64,000 nt of DNA from Methylobacterium adhaesivum (GCF_022179065.1 NZ_BPQD01000028.1:1-64000); one strand, 5' to 3'. Shown: positions 44,116-53,794, numbered from the stretch's first letter. Notes: generated by a model not told the origin, from the letters alone. A program made the numbers and translations.

Positions 44116-44263
44116 GTTTCCTTCAGACCGATCCCGGGGCGAGCGCGCCGCGCCGGCCGTGTCGCATGCCGAACCCGCGCCCGTCACCTCCCGACGCGAC
44201 AACGCCGCCGTGCCCTGTCGGACGCGGCGGCGCTGTCTTCAGTCGAAATGTCCTGGGTCGAAC

Positions 44264-45676
44264 TCAGCCCCCGAACAGGCGCTTGATGCCGGCGAGCAGG
44301 CCGCCGGACTTGGCGGACTCGGCTGCGTCGATCGATGTCTCGGCGGCGTTGACCGTGGCGGGCTTGGGTGCCGATGCGGGCGCCTGGACAAGGCCGAGGG
44401 CCGCCGTGTCCGTGGTTTCGCGGTCGATAAGGATGAAACCGCCGGTGTCGCGGTTGGCCGCGTAGGCATCCACGGGCACGGCGCGGTCGAGGGTCAGGAC
44501 CACGTCGCCGATGTCGTTGGCAACAAGCCGGGTCACCGGCTCGGCCTGCCCCGTCTCGGGGTCGATCCGACTGAGAATCGTGGTCACCACGGCGTTGACC
44601 GTCACGGTGCCGATCTTGGCGAGCAGGGTCGCGCCCTGGGACAGCTCGGTCTCGGCCGCCCAGAACAGGCGCGCGTCCAGGGTGTCCGTCACGCGGATCG
44701 GAGCGGAGACGGGTGCGATGACGGACCCGCGCGAGGCATCGACCTCGTCGGTGAGGACGAGGGTCACCGACTGGCCCTCCACCGCGTGCGGCAGGTCGCC
44801 GTCGGCGGTATAGATGCGGGCGATGGTCGAGGTCCGGCCGGACGGCGCGATGACAACGGCGTCGCCGGGGGCGATCCGGCCGCTGGCGATGAGGCCGGAG
44901 AAGCCACGGAAGTCCGAGTTCGGCCGGTTGACCCACTGGACCGCCATGCGGAACGGGGCGGCCTGTTCCTCGACGTGGACGGGCACCTCCTCGAGGTACC
45001 GAAGCAGGGGCGTGCCCGTGTACCAGGTGGCGGCGGCGCCCGGCAGCACGACATTGTCGCCGTTCTTGGCTGAGAGCGGAATCGCCCGGACCTCGGTGAA
45101 GCCGAGGGGCGCGGCGAACGCCTCGAACGCCGTCGTGATGGTGTCGAACTTGTCCTGCGACCAGCCGACCAGATCCATCTTGTTGATGGCGAGCGCCACG
45201 CGCTTGATGCCGAGTAGCGAGACGAGGAGCGCATGGCGTCGCGTCTGCCGGGTCAGGCCCTGACGGGCGTCGACCAGGATCACCGCCACGTCGGCCGTCG
45301 AGGCGCCGGTCGCCATGTTGCGGGTGTACTGCTCGTGGCCGGGCGTGTCGGCGACGATGAACGAACGCCGGTCGGTGGAGAAGAACCGATAGGCGACGTC
45401 GATGGTGATGCCCTGCTCGCGCTCGGCCTGGAGGCCGTCCACGAGGAGCGCGAGATCGATCTCCTGCCCTTGCGTGCCGTGCTTGCGCGAATCGCGCTGA
45501 AGGGCCGTCACCTGATCGTCGAAGATCTGCTTCGTGTCGTGCAGGAGGCGGCCGATGAGGGTCGACTTGCCGTCATCCACGGACCCGCAGGTGATGAAGC
45601 GCAGCACCTCCTTGCTCTGGTGTGCGGCGAGAAAGCTGTCGTAGCCGAAGGCTTCGGGCGATTGATGGATGGTCAT
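44264..45676 (-). CDS. cysN: Sulfate adenylyltransferase large subunit (GTPase)
   Basis: A 470-residue EF-Tu-like GTPase that drives ATP sulfurylase. G1 is GSVDDGKSTLIGRLLHD, G3 DTPGHEQYTRNM and G4 NKMDLV. It ends without an APS-kinase (CysC) domain, having only a short alanine-rich tail and LAGIKRLFGG. It starts 1 base after the cysD stop, so the subunits are made together. The APS it helps make is used directly by CysH upstream. Confidence 0.95.
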   Translation of the reverse strand: MTIHQSPEAFGYDSFLAAHQSKEVLRFITCGSVDDGKSTLIGRLLHDTKQIFDDQVTALQRDSRKHGTQGQEIDLALLVDGLQAEREQGITIDVAYRFFSTDRRSFIVADTPGHEQYTRNMATGASTADVAVILVDARQGLTRQTRRHALLVSLLGIKRVALAINKMDLVGWSQDKFDTITTAFEAFAAPLGFTEVRAIPLSAKNGDNVVLPGAAATWYTGTPLLRYLEEVPVHVEEQAAPFRMAVQWVNRPNSDFRGFSGLIASGRIAPGDAVVIAPSGRTSTIARIYTADGDLPHAVEGQSVTLVLTDEVDASRGSVIAPVSAPIRVTDTLDARLFWAAETELSQGATLLAKIGTVTVNAVVTTILSRIDPETGQAEPVTRLVANDIGDVVLTLDRAVPVDAYAANRDTGGFILIDRETTDTAALGLVQAPASAPKPATVNAAETSIDAAESAKSGGLLAGIKRLFGG

Positions 45677-45677
45677 C

Positions 45678-46607
45678 TTAGAAATAGCCCTCCTGCTTCT
45701 TGCGCTCCATGGCGCCGGCACCGTCCTTGTCGATGACGCGGCCCTGGCGCTCCGAGGTGCGGGCCGCCAGGGTCTCGCCGATGATCTCGGGCAGGGTTGC
45801 GGCGTCGCTCTCGACGGCGCCCGTCAGGGGATAGTCGCCCAGCGTGCGGAAGCGGACCGACACGTCCCGCGGGGTCTCACCCGGCTCCAGGGGCAGGCGT
45901 GCATCGTCGACCATGATGAGCTGGCCGTCGCGCTCCACCACGGGGCGCGGCTTGGCGAAATACAGCGGCACGATCGGGATGTTTTCCTGCTCGATGTAAA
46001 GCCAGACGTCGAGTTCGGTCCAGTTCGAGATCGGAAACACCCGCAGGGATTCACCGCGCTTCTTGCGGAGGTTGTACAGGTGCCACGGCTCGGCGCGCTG
46101 GCGCTTGGGGTCCCAGCGATGCTGGGCCGTGCGGAGCGAGAAGATGCGCTCCTTGGCGCGGCTCGCCTCCTCGTCGCGGCGCGCGCCGCCGAAGGCCGCG
46201 TCGAACTTGTGCTTGTCCAGGGCCTGCCGGAGGGCCTGGGTCTTCATCACGTCGGTATGGACTTCCGAGCCGTGGCTGATCGGACCGACGCCGCGCGCCA
46301 AGCCCTCCTGGTTGGTGTGCACGATGAGATCGAGGCCGAGCTCCTTTGCCCGGGAATCGCGAAACGCGATCATCTCCTTGAACTTCCACGTCGTGTCGAT
46401 GTGCATCAGGGGGAACGGCAGCCGGCCGGGCGCGAAGGCCTTGAGCGCCAGATGCAGCAGCACCGACGAATCCTTGCCGATGGAGTAGAGCATCACCGGG
46501 TTCTCCGTCTCGGCGACGGTCTCCCGCATGATGTGGATGCTCTCGGCCTCCAGGCGCTGGAGATGGGTGAGGCGCTCGGCGCGCGTGGCTGCGAGGGCGG
46601 CGCTCAT
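45678..46607 (-). CDS. cysD: Sulfate adenylyltransferase small subunit
   Basis: A 309-residue PP-loop ATP pyrophosphatase that makes APS from ATP and sulfate. [18 protein letters not shown] is the PP-loop; [16 protein letters not shown] and [19 protein letters not shown] are family motifs. It ends in KKQEGYF, as in known CysD proteins. It overlaps cysH by 4 bases (ATGA) and is followed by cysN after 1 base. Confidence 0.95.
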   Translation of the reverse strand: MSAALAATRAERLTHLQRLEAESIHIMRETVAETENPVMLYSIGKDSSVLLHLALKAFAPGRLPFPLMHIDTTWKFKEMIAFRDSRAKELGLDLIVHTNQEGLARGVGPISHGSEVHTDVMKTQALRQALDKHKFDAAFGGARRDEEASRAKERIFSLRTAQHRWDPKRQRAEPWHLYNLRKKRGESLRVFPISNWTELDVWLYIEQENIPIVPLYFAKPRPVVERDGQLIMVDDARLPLEPGETPRDVSVRFRTLGDYPLTGAVESDAATLPEIIGETLAARTSERQGRVIDKDGAGAMERKKQEGYF

Positions 46608-47413
46608 CGGGCCATCTCCGGGGACAGGTTGCGATTGGGGGTCTCGAACGCGGCCGGCTCCTGGCCCGGCTGGACGCGGGCCTCGGGGATTTGCTCGGGC
46701 GTATGAATGTGCAAGCCGCATTCCTTCTTCGATGTCTGCTCCCACCACCAGCGCCCAGCGCGCTCGTCCTCGCCCACCTTGATGGCGCGGGTGCAGGGCG
46801 CGCAGCCGATGGACGGGAAACCGCGATCGTGCAGAACGTTGTAGGGGATGTAGTTGTCGGCGACGAACCGGTCGACGTCCGCCCGGCTCCAGTCGGCGAG
46901 CGGGTTGATCTTGATGAGGCCACGCGCCGCGTCGGCCTCGGCCAGCGGCGTGTCCGCCCGGTTGGCCGACTGCCCGGCACGCAGGCCTGTCAGCCAGCCT
47001 GCCGCCCCCTCCAGGGCCCGGCCGAGAGGCTCGACCTTGCGAAAGCCGCAACAGGCCTGCCGGGCGGCGACCGACTGGCGAAAGCCGTTGATGCCCTCCT
47101 CGCGCACGAAGCGTTCCTCGGCCTCGCGCTCGGGCACGTAGGCCTGGATGCGGATGCCGTAAGCCGATTCGGTCTCGGTCCAGGTGTCGTAGGTCTCGGG
47201 GTAGAGCCGCCCCGTGTCGAGGGTGACGATCTCGGTGCGCCCCTTCGCCATGGCGAGGGCGTGGGTCAGAGCCTGGTCCTCGATCCCGAGACTGGTGGTG
47301 AAGACGAGGCGACCGGGCACGGTCGCTTCGATCACGGCAACGCGGCCCTTCAGGTCGAGGTCCGCCATGCGGGCGGCCAGTTCGCGCGCCGCGTGTTCGA
47401 GTTGAGAGCTCAT
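46604..47413 (-). CDS. cysH: Adenylyl-sulfate (APS) reductase, iron-sulfur type
   Basis: A 269-residue reductase that makes sulfite from APS. Two cysteine pairs, CC in [13 protein letters not shown] and CAPC in GCAPCTRAI, bind a 4Fe-4S cluster and mark the APS-using type, while ECGLH at the C-terminus holds the catalytic cysteine. PAPS reductases lack the cluster cysteines. This matches a pathway without APS kinase. It is the first gene of cysH-cysD-cysN; the promoter with a dyad lies 40-60 bases upstream. Confidence 0.95.
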   Translation of the reverse strand: MSSQLEHAARELAARMADLDLKGRVAVIEATVPGRLVFTTSLGIEDQALTHALAMAKGRTEIVTLDTGRLYPETYDTWTETESAYGIRIQAYVPEREAEERFVREEGINGFRQSVAARQACCGFRKVEPLGRALEGAAGWLTGLRAGQSANRADTPLAEADAARGLIKINPLADWSRADVDRFVADNYIPYNVLHDRGFPSIGCAPCTRAIKVGEDERAGRWWWEQTSKKECGLHIHTPEQIPEARVQPGQEPAAFETPNRNLSPEMAR

Positions 47414-47447
47414 AACGGTGTTCGGAATGTCCGCTTGTCTGAGGACT

Positions 47448-47476
47448 GAAATGTTCGCTATAACGAACGCTGTCAA
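47448..47476 (-). promoter_or_regulatory. Promoter/operator of cysHDN
   Basis: Reading leftward, TTGACA (47476-47471) is a perfect -35 hexamer. Directly after it lies a dyad, on the plus strand GTTCGCTATAACGAAC (47453-47468), which would cover the -35 to -10 spacer. The -10 itself is poor (CATTTC at 17 bases), as expected for an activated promoter. A related sequence lies upstream of cysJ. Confidence 0.5.
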
Positions 47477-47640
47477 GGCATCACCGCCTTTGTGCCGGAT
47501 TTCCGGCCGTGTGGGCGGTGCGATCGGGCAACGGTCCGATCCCGAGATCGGTTGCCTGATCAGGAAAGATCCTTCTCATACGAACGGCGTGCCGTGCTCT
47601 CCCGCACGTGTCGCCGTCCCGGAACCGATACGAGGCGACC

Positions 47641-48147
47641 TTGGATGCCATCGATCTGAAGATCCTCGGGCTGCTGCAGCAGGATGCCACCCTGTCCATC
47701 GCCACCATCGGCGAGCGGGTCGGCCTGTCGCAGACCCCCTGCTGGAAGCGCATTCAGCGCCTCGAAGCGGACGGCGTCATCGATCGCCGCGTCGCCGTGC
47801 TCGACCCGGTGAAGCTCGGCCTCGGTCTCACCGTGTTCGTCTCCATCGAGACGGCGGACCATTCCCGAGAATGGCTAGAGCGCTTCGCCGAAACCGTCTC
47901 GGCCATGCCCGAGGTTCTGGAATTCTACCGCATGGCGGGGGATGTGGATTACATGCTGCGCGTCGTCGTGGCCGATATGCGCGCCTACGACACCTTCTAT
48001 AAGCATCTCATCGCGACGTTGCCGTTGAAGAACGTCACGTCGCGCTTCGCCATGGAGAAGGTGAAGTCCACGACCGCCCTGCCCCTGCCGGCCCCGCCGA
48101 CCAACGGACGCTTCGCGCCGACCCTGTCGGTTGTCGCGGGGGAATAG
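47641..48147 (+). CDS. Lrp/AsnC-family regulator
   Basis: A 168-residue transcription factor. The N-terminal helix-turn-helix (DAIDLKILGLLQQDATLS, then IGERVGLSQTPCWKRI) is followed by an RAM effector-binding domain (VFVSIETADHSREW, EFYRMAGDVDYMLRVVV). TTG 47641 is preferred (GAGG 5 bases before it); a GTG at 47608 is the alternative. It is divergent from cysH and directly upstream of cysJ, so it probably regulates sulfate assimilation in response to an amino acid or sulfur compound. That role is inferred from position. Confidence 0.8.
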   Translation: MDAIDLKILGLLQQDATLSIATIGERVGLSQTPCWKRIQRLEADGVIDRRVAVLDPVKLGLGLTVFVSIETADHSREWLERFAETVSAMPEVLEFYRMAGDVDYMLRVVVADMRAYDTFYKHLIATLPLKNVTSRFAMEKVKSTTALPLPAPPTNGRFAPTLSVVAGE

Positions 48148-48209
48148 GGCGAAAGAATAAACTTCTGTTTTGCGGCGCAACCGCAGGCAGCTCCTTCTAC
48201 CGTGACGTC

Positions 48210-48231
48210 GTTCTGTAAAACGGACATTCCG
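48210..48231 (+). promoter_or_regulatory. Putative operator upstream of cysJ
   Basis: GTTCTGTAAAACGGAC (48210-48225) matches the cysH dyad GTTCGCTATAACGAAC at 12 of 16 positions. It continues into CGGACATTCCG (48221-48231), an 11-base sequence also found exactly at the cysH leader (47421-47432 region, minus strand). Both copies point toward their gene. A common regulator is likely. Confidence 0.5.
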
Positions 48232-48257
48232 TTGGACGGGCGGCCGCTCAGGACGAC

Positions 48258-50039
48258 ATGGCTCACCCAATGGCACGACACGCGATCCTTCCCCGCACGG
48301 CCCCGTTCGAAGACAAGGAACGGGCGAGCCTCGACGCCGTCCTCGGCGCCGCGACCCCGATCCAACGGGCCTGGCTCGCCGGCTTCCTCGCCGGCCTCGA
48401 CGCCGCCGGCGGCCAGCCCGCCGCCGTTCCGGCCGCACCACCGAAGGCGGCCGAGCCCCTGACGATCCTGTTCGCGAGCGAATCGGGCAACTCCGAGAAG
48501 CTCGCCGGCGATCTCGCCAAGCTCGCCCGCAAGAACGGCTTCAAGCCGAAGGTCGTGGATTTCTTCGACCTCGACGTGGCGAGCCTCGCCAAGGAAAAAC
48601 ACGTGGTCGCCATCGCCGCCACCTGGGGCGAGGGCGAGCCCCCCGCCCGGGCGACGCGGGCCTACGGCGAACTTATGGGCGAAGGCGCGCCGCGCCTCGA
48701 CGGCATCGATTTCGCCGTGCTGTCTCTGGGCGACACCTCCTACGCGGAGTTCTGCGCCATCGGTAAGGCGCTCGACGCCCGCTTCGAGGCCCTCGGTGCC
48801 AAGCGTGCTTACGAGCGCGCCGACCTCGACCTCGATTTCGACAAGCCCGCCGCCGAGTGGATCAAGAACACCCTCAAGGCGCTGACCCCGCCGCCCAGCG
48901 CCGACAACGTCGTGGCCGTCGATTTCGCGGCCCGCGCCGTTGAGGACGACGAGGAGGCCGAACCGAGCCGTGAGCCGAAGGTGGTCGAGGTCGTCGACCA
49001 CGTGAACCTGAATTCGTCGCGGTCCGACAAGGAGACGATCCACCTTGCCCTCGAATTCGAGGACGGCGCGCCGGCCTACGAGCCGGGCGACAGCCTCGAG
49101 ATCTACCCCGAGAACGATCCGGCCCTCGTGGACGAGATCCTGGCCGCCACCGGGCTCTCGGGCGACGCCGCCCTGCGCCAGGCGCTGCTCTCCGAGCGCG
49201 ACATCACCACCCTGTCGGCCACCACGGTGGAGCGCTTCGCCAAGGCCACCGGCCATGCCGAGGCGCAGAAGCTCATCGACAGCGGCGAGGCCAAGGCCTG
49301 GATCGAGGGCCGCCATCTCATCGACCTGATCCAGAGCTTCCCGGCCACCGTCACGGCCGACCACCTCACCACCATCACCCGGCCCCTGCCGCCGCGGGCC
49401 TACTCCATCGCGTCGTCGCGCAAGGAAGTGGGCGACGAGGTCCACCTCGTCATCGCGGCCGTGCGCTACGAGACCCATGGCCGGGCCCGCGCCGGCGTCG
49501 CCTCGACCCATGTCGCCGACCGCGTGAAGAACGGCGCCAAGCTACGGGTGAAGCTGAAGCCCAACCGCCACTTCCGCCTGCCGCAGGATCCGTCGACCGA
49601 CATCATCATGGTCGGGCCCGGCACGGGCGTCGCGCCGTTCCGCGCCTTCGTGCAGGAGCGCCGTGCCGTCGAGGCGCCCGGACGGTCGTGGCTGTTCTTC
49701 GGCGACCGCCACTTCACCCACGACTTCCTGTACCAGCTCGAGTGGCAGGAGGCCCTGGAAGATGGCTCACTCACGAAGATCGACGTCGCCTTCTCCCGCG
49801 ACCAGCCCGAGAAGGTCTACGTGCAGGACCGGATCGCCCAGCACGCCCGCGAACTCGTGGAATGGCTCGACGGCGGCGCCAGCTTCTATGTCTGCGGCGA
49901 CGCCAACCGGATGGCCAAGGACGTGCGCAACGCCGTGGTACGCGCCTACGCCACCGTGAAATCCCTGACCGACGCCGACGCCGAGGCGGCGGTCGCGGCA
50001 CTGGAGCGCGCCCATCGCTATCAGCAGGACGTGTACTAG
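48258..50039 (+). CDS. cysJ: Sulfite reductase flavoprotein subunit
   Basis: A 593-residue diflavin reductase that passes electrons from NADPH to the hemoprotein. The flavodoxin domain (about 68-205) has the FMN-binding FASESGNSEKLA and ATWGEGEPPA; the FAD part has PPRAYSIASSRKE; the NADPH part has VGPGTGVAPFRAF and YVCGDANRMAKDV. It ends in RYQQDVY, as in E. coli CysJ. The first 65 residues form a helical extension (LDAVLGAATPIQRAWLAGFLAG). It is followed by cysI after 184 bases. Confidence 0.9.
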   Translation: MAHPMARHAILPRTAPFEDKERASLDAVLGAATPIQRAWLAGFLAGLDAAGGQPAAVPAAPPKAAEPLTILFASESGNSEKLAGDLAKLARKNGFKPKVVDFFDLDVASLAKEKHVVAIAATWGEGEPPARATRAYGELMGEGAPRLDGIDFAVLSLGDTSYAEFCAIGKALDARFEALGAKRAYERADLDLDFDKPAAEWIKNTLKALTPPPSADNVVAVDFAARAVEDDEEAEPSREPKVVEVVDHVNLNSSRSDKETIHLALEFEDGAPAYEPGDSLEIYPENDPALVDEILAATGLSGDAALRQALLSERDITTLSATTVERFAKATGHAEAQKLIDSGEAKAWIEGRHLIDLIQSFPATVTADHLTTITRPLPPRAYSIASSRKEVGDEVHLVIAAVRYETHGRARAGVASTHVADRVKNGAKLRVKLKPNRHFRLPQDPSTDIIMVGPGTGVAPFRAFVQERRAVEAPGRSWLFFGDRHFTHDFLYQLEWQEALEDGSLTKIDVAFSRDQPEKVYVQDRIAQHARELVEWLDGGASFYVCGDANRMAKDVRNAVVRAYATVKSLTDADAEAAVAALERAHRYQQDVY

Positions 50040-50050
50040 GAGCGAACTGA

Positions 50051-50175
50051 ACCCTCCCCCCTCTGCGGGGGAGGGTGCCTGCGGAGCAGGCGGGAGAGGG
50101 GAAGCCCTATCCGGAACCGGCGCTCCCTCACCCGACCCGCGACGCGGGCCACCCTCTCCCGCAGAGGGGAGAGGG
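50051..50175. repeat. Intergenic palindromic repeat
   Basis: CCTCCCCCCTCTGCGGGGGAGG at the left pairs with CCCTCTCCCGCAGAGGGGAG at the right end across a 70-base centre, so the transcript between cysJ and cysI could fold into a long hairpin. The style (CTGCGGGGGAGGGTG... GGAGAGGG) is typical of dispersed intergenic repeats of alphaproteobacteria. It could lower readthrough or stabilise the upstream mRNA. Confidence 0.6.
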
Positions 50176-50223
50176 ACGCGCACCCAAGGCACCAGACAAA
50201 CTCGAAAAGACCGGAATCCCGCC

Positions 50224-52020
50224 ATGGCCGAGCAGACCCCGCCCCGCACCTACGAGACCCCGCCGACGGAGCGCCCGATCACCGAGGCGGAAGCCGCCCG
50301 GTCGGCAGGACTCGCGCACAACGAGCACCTGAAGATCGCCTCGGGCTACCTGCGCGGGACCCTGGCCGACGGGCTCCTCAAGCACGCCACGGGCGCCATC
50401 TCGGAGGATGACGGCCAGCTCGTGAAGTTCCACGGCATGTACATGCAGGACGACCGCGACATCCGCGCGGAACGCACGAAGAAGAAGCTCGAGAAGTCGT
50501 ACAGCTTCATGATCCGCCTGCGCATCGCCGGTGGCGTCGTCACCCCGAAGCAGTGGCTGGCGCTGGACGAGATCGCCACGACCTATGCGGGCGGCGCCCT
50601 GCGGGCGACCACGCGTCAGACCTTCCAGTATCACGGCGTCATCAAGTCGAACCTCAAGCGCACGATGGCGGCCATCGATGCGACCCTGCTCGACACCATC
50701 GCGGCCTGCGGCGACGTCAACCGCAACGTGATGGCGGCGACGAACCCGGCGCAATCCGGCGCGCACAAGGCGGCCTACAAGCTCGGCAAGGACATCTCCG
50801 ATTCACTCCTGCCGAAGACCAGCGCCTGGCGCGAGATCTGGCTCGACGGCGAGCGCGTGGCCGGCGGCGAGGACGCGGCCGAGATCGAGCCCGTCTACGG
50901 CAAGACCTACCTGCCGCGGAAGTTCAAGACCGTGATCGCCGTGCCGCCGTCGAACGAGGTCGACATCTTCGCCCACGACCTCGGCTTCATCGCCATCCTG
51001 GACGAGAAGAACGAGGTCAAGGGCTGGAACGTCACGGTTGGCGGCGGCATGGGCATGACCCACGGCGAGACCGACACCTTCCCGCGTACGGCCGACGTCA
51101 TGTGCTTCGTCGAGCCCGAGGATGCCCTGAAGGCGGCGGAAGCCGTGATGACGGTGCAGCGCGACTGGGGCAACCGCAAGGTCCGCAAGAACGCGCGCTT
51201 GAAATACACCATCGAGCGCTACGGCCTCGCCGCCTTCCGGGCCGAGGTCGAGAAGCGCGTCGGCAAGCCGCTGGCCGATCCGAAGCCGTTCGCCTTCACG
51301 AACAACGGTGACCGCTACGGCTGGACGGAGGGCGACGATGGCCGCCACCACCTCACGCTCTACATCGCGTCGGGTCGGATCAAGGATTACGACGGCGGCG
51401 CCCAGCTCCTCACGGGCCTGCGCCGAATCGCCGAGATCCACGAGGGCGATTTCCGCCTGACGGGCAACCAGAACGTCATCATCGCCAACGTTCCGTCGGA
51501 GAAGCGCGCCGAGATCGAGGCGCTGGTCGATCAGTACGGCCTGCTGAAGGGTGCGAGCGCCTTGCGGCGCAACTCCATGGCCTGTGTGGCCCTCCCGACC
51601 TGCGGCCTGGCGCTGGCCGAGAGCGAGCGCTACCTGCCCGACCTGATGACCGAGCTGGAAGCGAGCCTCGCGTCGCACGGTCTGGCCGACGACGAGATCA
51701 CGATCCGGATGACCGGTTGCCCCAACGGCTGCGCCCGGCCCTTCCTCGCCGAGATCGGCCTCGTCGGTCGGGGACCCGAGCGCTATCACCTCTATCTCGG
51801 CGCGGCCTTCGATGGTTCGCGCCTGGGCAAGCTCTACGCTGAGGACGTGACGGCCTCCGAGATCAAGACGGTGCTCGATCCGCTGTTCGCCGCCTATGCG
51901 AAGAACAAGCAGGCGGGCGAGCGCTTCGGCGATTACCTGATCCGGGACGGGTACGTGACGAAGACGATCAACGGTCCGGATTTCCACGAGAAGATCGGGC
52001 CGCTGAAGAGCGCGGCCTGA
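50224..52020 (+). CDS. cysI: Sulfite reductase hemoprotein subunit
   Basis: A 598-residue siroheme/4Fe-4S enzyme that reduces sulfite to sulfide with six electrons from CysJ. Cysteines in CVALPTCGLA and TGCPNGCAR bind the cluster and the siroheme; LRATTRQTFQYHGV and RNVMAATNP are conserved substrate-side segments; RLTGNQNVII is the second-half repeat. Length fits CysI. It completes the sulfate-to-sulfide pathway in this window; no siroheme synthase (cysG) gene is present. Confidence 0.95.
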   Translation: MAEQTPPRTYETPPTERPITEAEAARSAGLAHNEHLKIASGYLRGTLADGLLKHATGAISEDDGQLVKFHGMYMQDDRDIRAERTKKKLEKSYSFMIRLRIAGGVVTPKQWLALDEIATTYAGGALRATTRQTFQYHGVIKSNLKRTMAAIDATLLDTIAACGDVNRNVMAATNPAQSGAHKAAYKLGKDISDSLLPKTSAWREIWLDGERVAGGEDAAEIEPVYGKTYLPRKFKTVIAVPPSNEVDIFAHDLGFIAILDEKNEVKGWNVTVGGGMGMTHGETDTFPRTADVMCFVEPEDALKAAEAVMTVQRDWGNRKVRKNARLKYTIERYGLAAFRAEVEKRVGKPLADPKPFAFTNNGDRYGWTEGDDGRHHLTLYIASGRIKDYDGGAQLLTGLRRIAEIHEGDFRLTGNQNVIIANVPSEKRAEIEALVDQYGLLKGASALRRNSMACVALPTCGLALAESERYLPDLMTELEASLASHGLADDEITIRMTGCPNGCARPFLAEIGLVGRGPERYHLYLGAAFDGSRLGKLYAEDVTASEIKTVLDPLFAAYAKNKQAGERFGDYLIRDGYVTKTINGPDFHEKIGPLKSAA

Positions 52021-52031
52021 GCCGAAACGCC

Positions 52032-52053
52032 GGGGTGGGGATATCCCCACCCC
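52032..52053 (+). terminator. Possible terminator of cysI
   Basis: GGGGTGGGGAT-ATCCCCACCCC is a perfect palindrome 12 bases after the stop codon. The T run after it is weak (CGTTGAAT), so termination may be inefficient. Confidence 0.5.
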
Positions 52054-52173
52054 GTTGAATCAGGATCTTTGTTCCTTACGGTCAAGCTCATTCAGGAAGT
52101 GGTGAAATTCAGGCGCGGCGTGAACCGTTGGGGCTGATCGTCGTTGACAGGTCAGACAACGCGGGAGGCGTTT

Positions 52174-52371
52174 ATGGCCAAGCACGAGATCCTGAACTTC
52201 TTCGAGCATCGTCGTGACGGCGCATGGATCTGCGTGAAGCCGTTCACGCTGACCACGAAATCGAGCAGCGTCGACATCCGCGAGGGCATGCGTTTCGATT
52301 ACGGCAAACGCATCGGCGGCGTGGATCTGGCGGAATACTTGGAGCAGCTCGGCTCACAATTCGGCTCGTAA
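52174..52371 (+). CDS. Small hypothetical protein, 65 aa
   Basis: A small soluble protein with a strong ribosome binding site (GGGAGG, 5 bases before ATG 52174). Sequence features: EILNFFEHRRDGAWICVKPF, then VDIREGMRFDYGKRIGGVDLA. It looks like a compact beta-rich domain. The family was not recognised. Confidence 0.6.
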   Translation: MAKHEILNFFEHRRDGAWICVKPFTLTTKSSSVDIREGMRFDYGKRIGGVDLAEYLEQLGSQFGS

Positions 52372-52450
52372 GACACAACTCAGATATACCGCGCGCCAGA
52401 GATCGTGTTGGCCTTTGACCTCGCGTGCGCCGCCGCCTAGCGTAACGGCC

Positions 52451-53092
52451 ATGACGAGCGCCGCGGCCCCAACGCCCTTCCTTCCGGAGACGGACACCCT
52501 TCCGGAAGAGGCAGCGCCCACGACACGCTGCCGCATTCTCGAAACCGCTGAAGCGGCATTTCGGGACATCGGCTACCAGAAGACCACCGTCGCCGACATC
52601 GCCCGCACCCTGCGGATGAGCCCGGCCAACGTATATCGGTTCTTTGATTCGAAGAAGGCGATCCACGAAGCCGTCATCCAGCGTCTCATGGATGAGACTG
52701 AGCGGCGCGTGACGGTTGCGGCGCAGAGCGGTAATGCGAGCGCTGCGGATCGGCTCGGTGCGGTGATCCGCGTTCTGCACCAAACCTGTGCCGAGCGCTG
52801 CGACGCCAATCCCCGGATGCAGGAAATGGTGGCGGCCGCCGTGGCCGAAAGCTGGGACGTCTGCGCCCAGCACATCGAGCGGACCGCCGCGATATTCGAG
52901 ACCCTGGTAAGGAGTGGCGTCGCCGCGGGGGAATTTGCCGTCGACGACCCGGCCCTGGCCGCCGCCTGCCTGCATACGGCCGTGTTGCGCTACTGCCATC
53001 CGACCCTGGTGAGCCAATATCCGAACGTCGGCATTCCGCCGCTGGAGGCCATGATCATGTTCCTGATCAGAGGCTTGCGCCGAATTCCCTAA
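52451..53092 (+). CDS. TetR-family regulator
   Basis: A 213-residue repressor-type regulator. The helix-turn-helix is at about 25-75: RILETAEAAFRDIGYQKT, then ADIARTLRMSPANVYRFFDSK. The C-terminal ligand-binding domain is helical, with ERCDANPRMQEMVAAAV and AGEFAVDDPALAAACLHTAV. The start could be slightly upstream. The 3' end faces pyrF with 6 bases between, so its target is more likely elsewhere. Confidence 0.85.
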   Translation: MTSAAAPTPFLPETDTLPEEAAPTTRCRILETAEAAFRDIGYQKTTVADIARTLRMSPANVYRFFDSKKAIHEAVIQRLMDETERRVTVAAQSGNASAADRLGAVIRVLHQTCAERCDANPRMQEMVAAAVAESWDVCAQHIERTAAIFETLVRSGVAAGEFAVDDPALAAACLHTAVLRYCHPTLVSQYPNVGIPPLEAMIMFLIRGLRRIP

Positions 53093-53098
53093 CGCCCC

Positions 53099-53794
53099 TC
53101 AAGCCATCTCGGCCACGATCGCCCGCGCTACGGCAGCAGGATCGGCGGCTCCAGTGATCGGGCGGCCGACCACCACATGGTCGATGCCAGCGCGCCGCGC
53201 CGCACCGGGGGTCATCACCCGCTTCTGGTCACCGAGCGCGCTGCCGGCCGGTCGGATCCCGGGGGTGACGATGAGGCGTTCCGGCCCGATCACACTCCGC
53301 ACGGACGCCGCCTCGACGGCGCTGCAGACGATGCCGTCGATGCCGGCCTCCGCCGCCTGGCGGGACCGTTGCGCCACGAGTTCGGAGACCGGCAGCGCGT
53401 AGCCGGCCTCGCGCGCGTCGGCCTCATCGTAGGAGGTCAGCACCGTCACGGCCAGGATTCGAAGATCGCCCGCGCCGCGCCCGCGCACGGCCGCCCGCAT
53501 GGTCTGCGGGTAGGCGTGCACCGTGAGAAAGGTCGGACCGAGGTCGACGAGCGCCCGCACCCCCTCTTCCACGGTGTTGCCGATGTCGTGCAGTTTGAGA
53601 TCGAGGAACACCTTGAGGCCGGCGGCGGCGAGGCGCGGCACGAGGGCGAGGCCGCCCGCATAGGCGAGGCGGTAGCCGATCTTGTAGAAGGTCGCCGCAT
53701 CACCGATGCGCTCCACCAGGCTTTCCGCCTCCGAGACCGTCGCGACGTCGAGGGCGACGATGAGGCGGTCGCGCGGATCGGTGATGGTGGACAT
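53099..53794 (-). CDS. pyrF: Orotidine 5'-phosphate decarboxylase
   Basis: A 231-residue type 1 enzyme making UMP from [24 protein letters not shown] opens the barrel; [13 protein letters not shown] carries the catalytic Asp-Lys-Asp network; [17 protein letters not shown] and VVGRPIT bind the phosphate. ATG 53794 is chosen because the family N-terminus starts there; the frame is open far upstream. No other pyrimidine gene is adjacent. Confidence 0.95.
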   Translation of the reverse strand: MSTITDPRDRLIVALDVATVSEAESLVERIGDAATFYKIGYRLAYAGGLALVPRLAAAGLKVFLDLKLHDIGNTVEEGVRALVDLGPTFLTVHAYPQTMRAAVRGRGAGDLRILAVTVLTSYDEADAREAGYALPVSELVAQRSRQAAEAGIDGIVCSAVEAASVRSVIGPERLIVTPGIRPAGSALGDQKRVMTPGAARRAGIDHVVVGRPITGAADPAAVARAIVAEMA

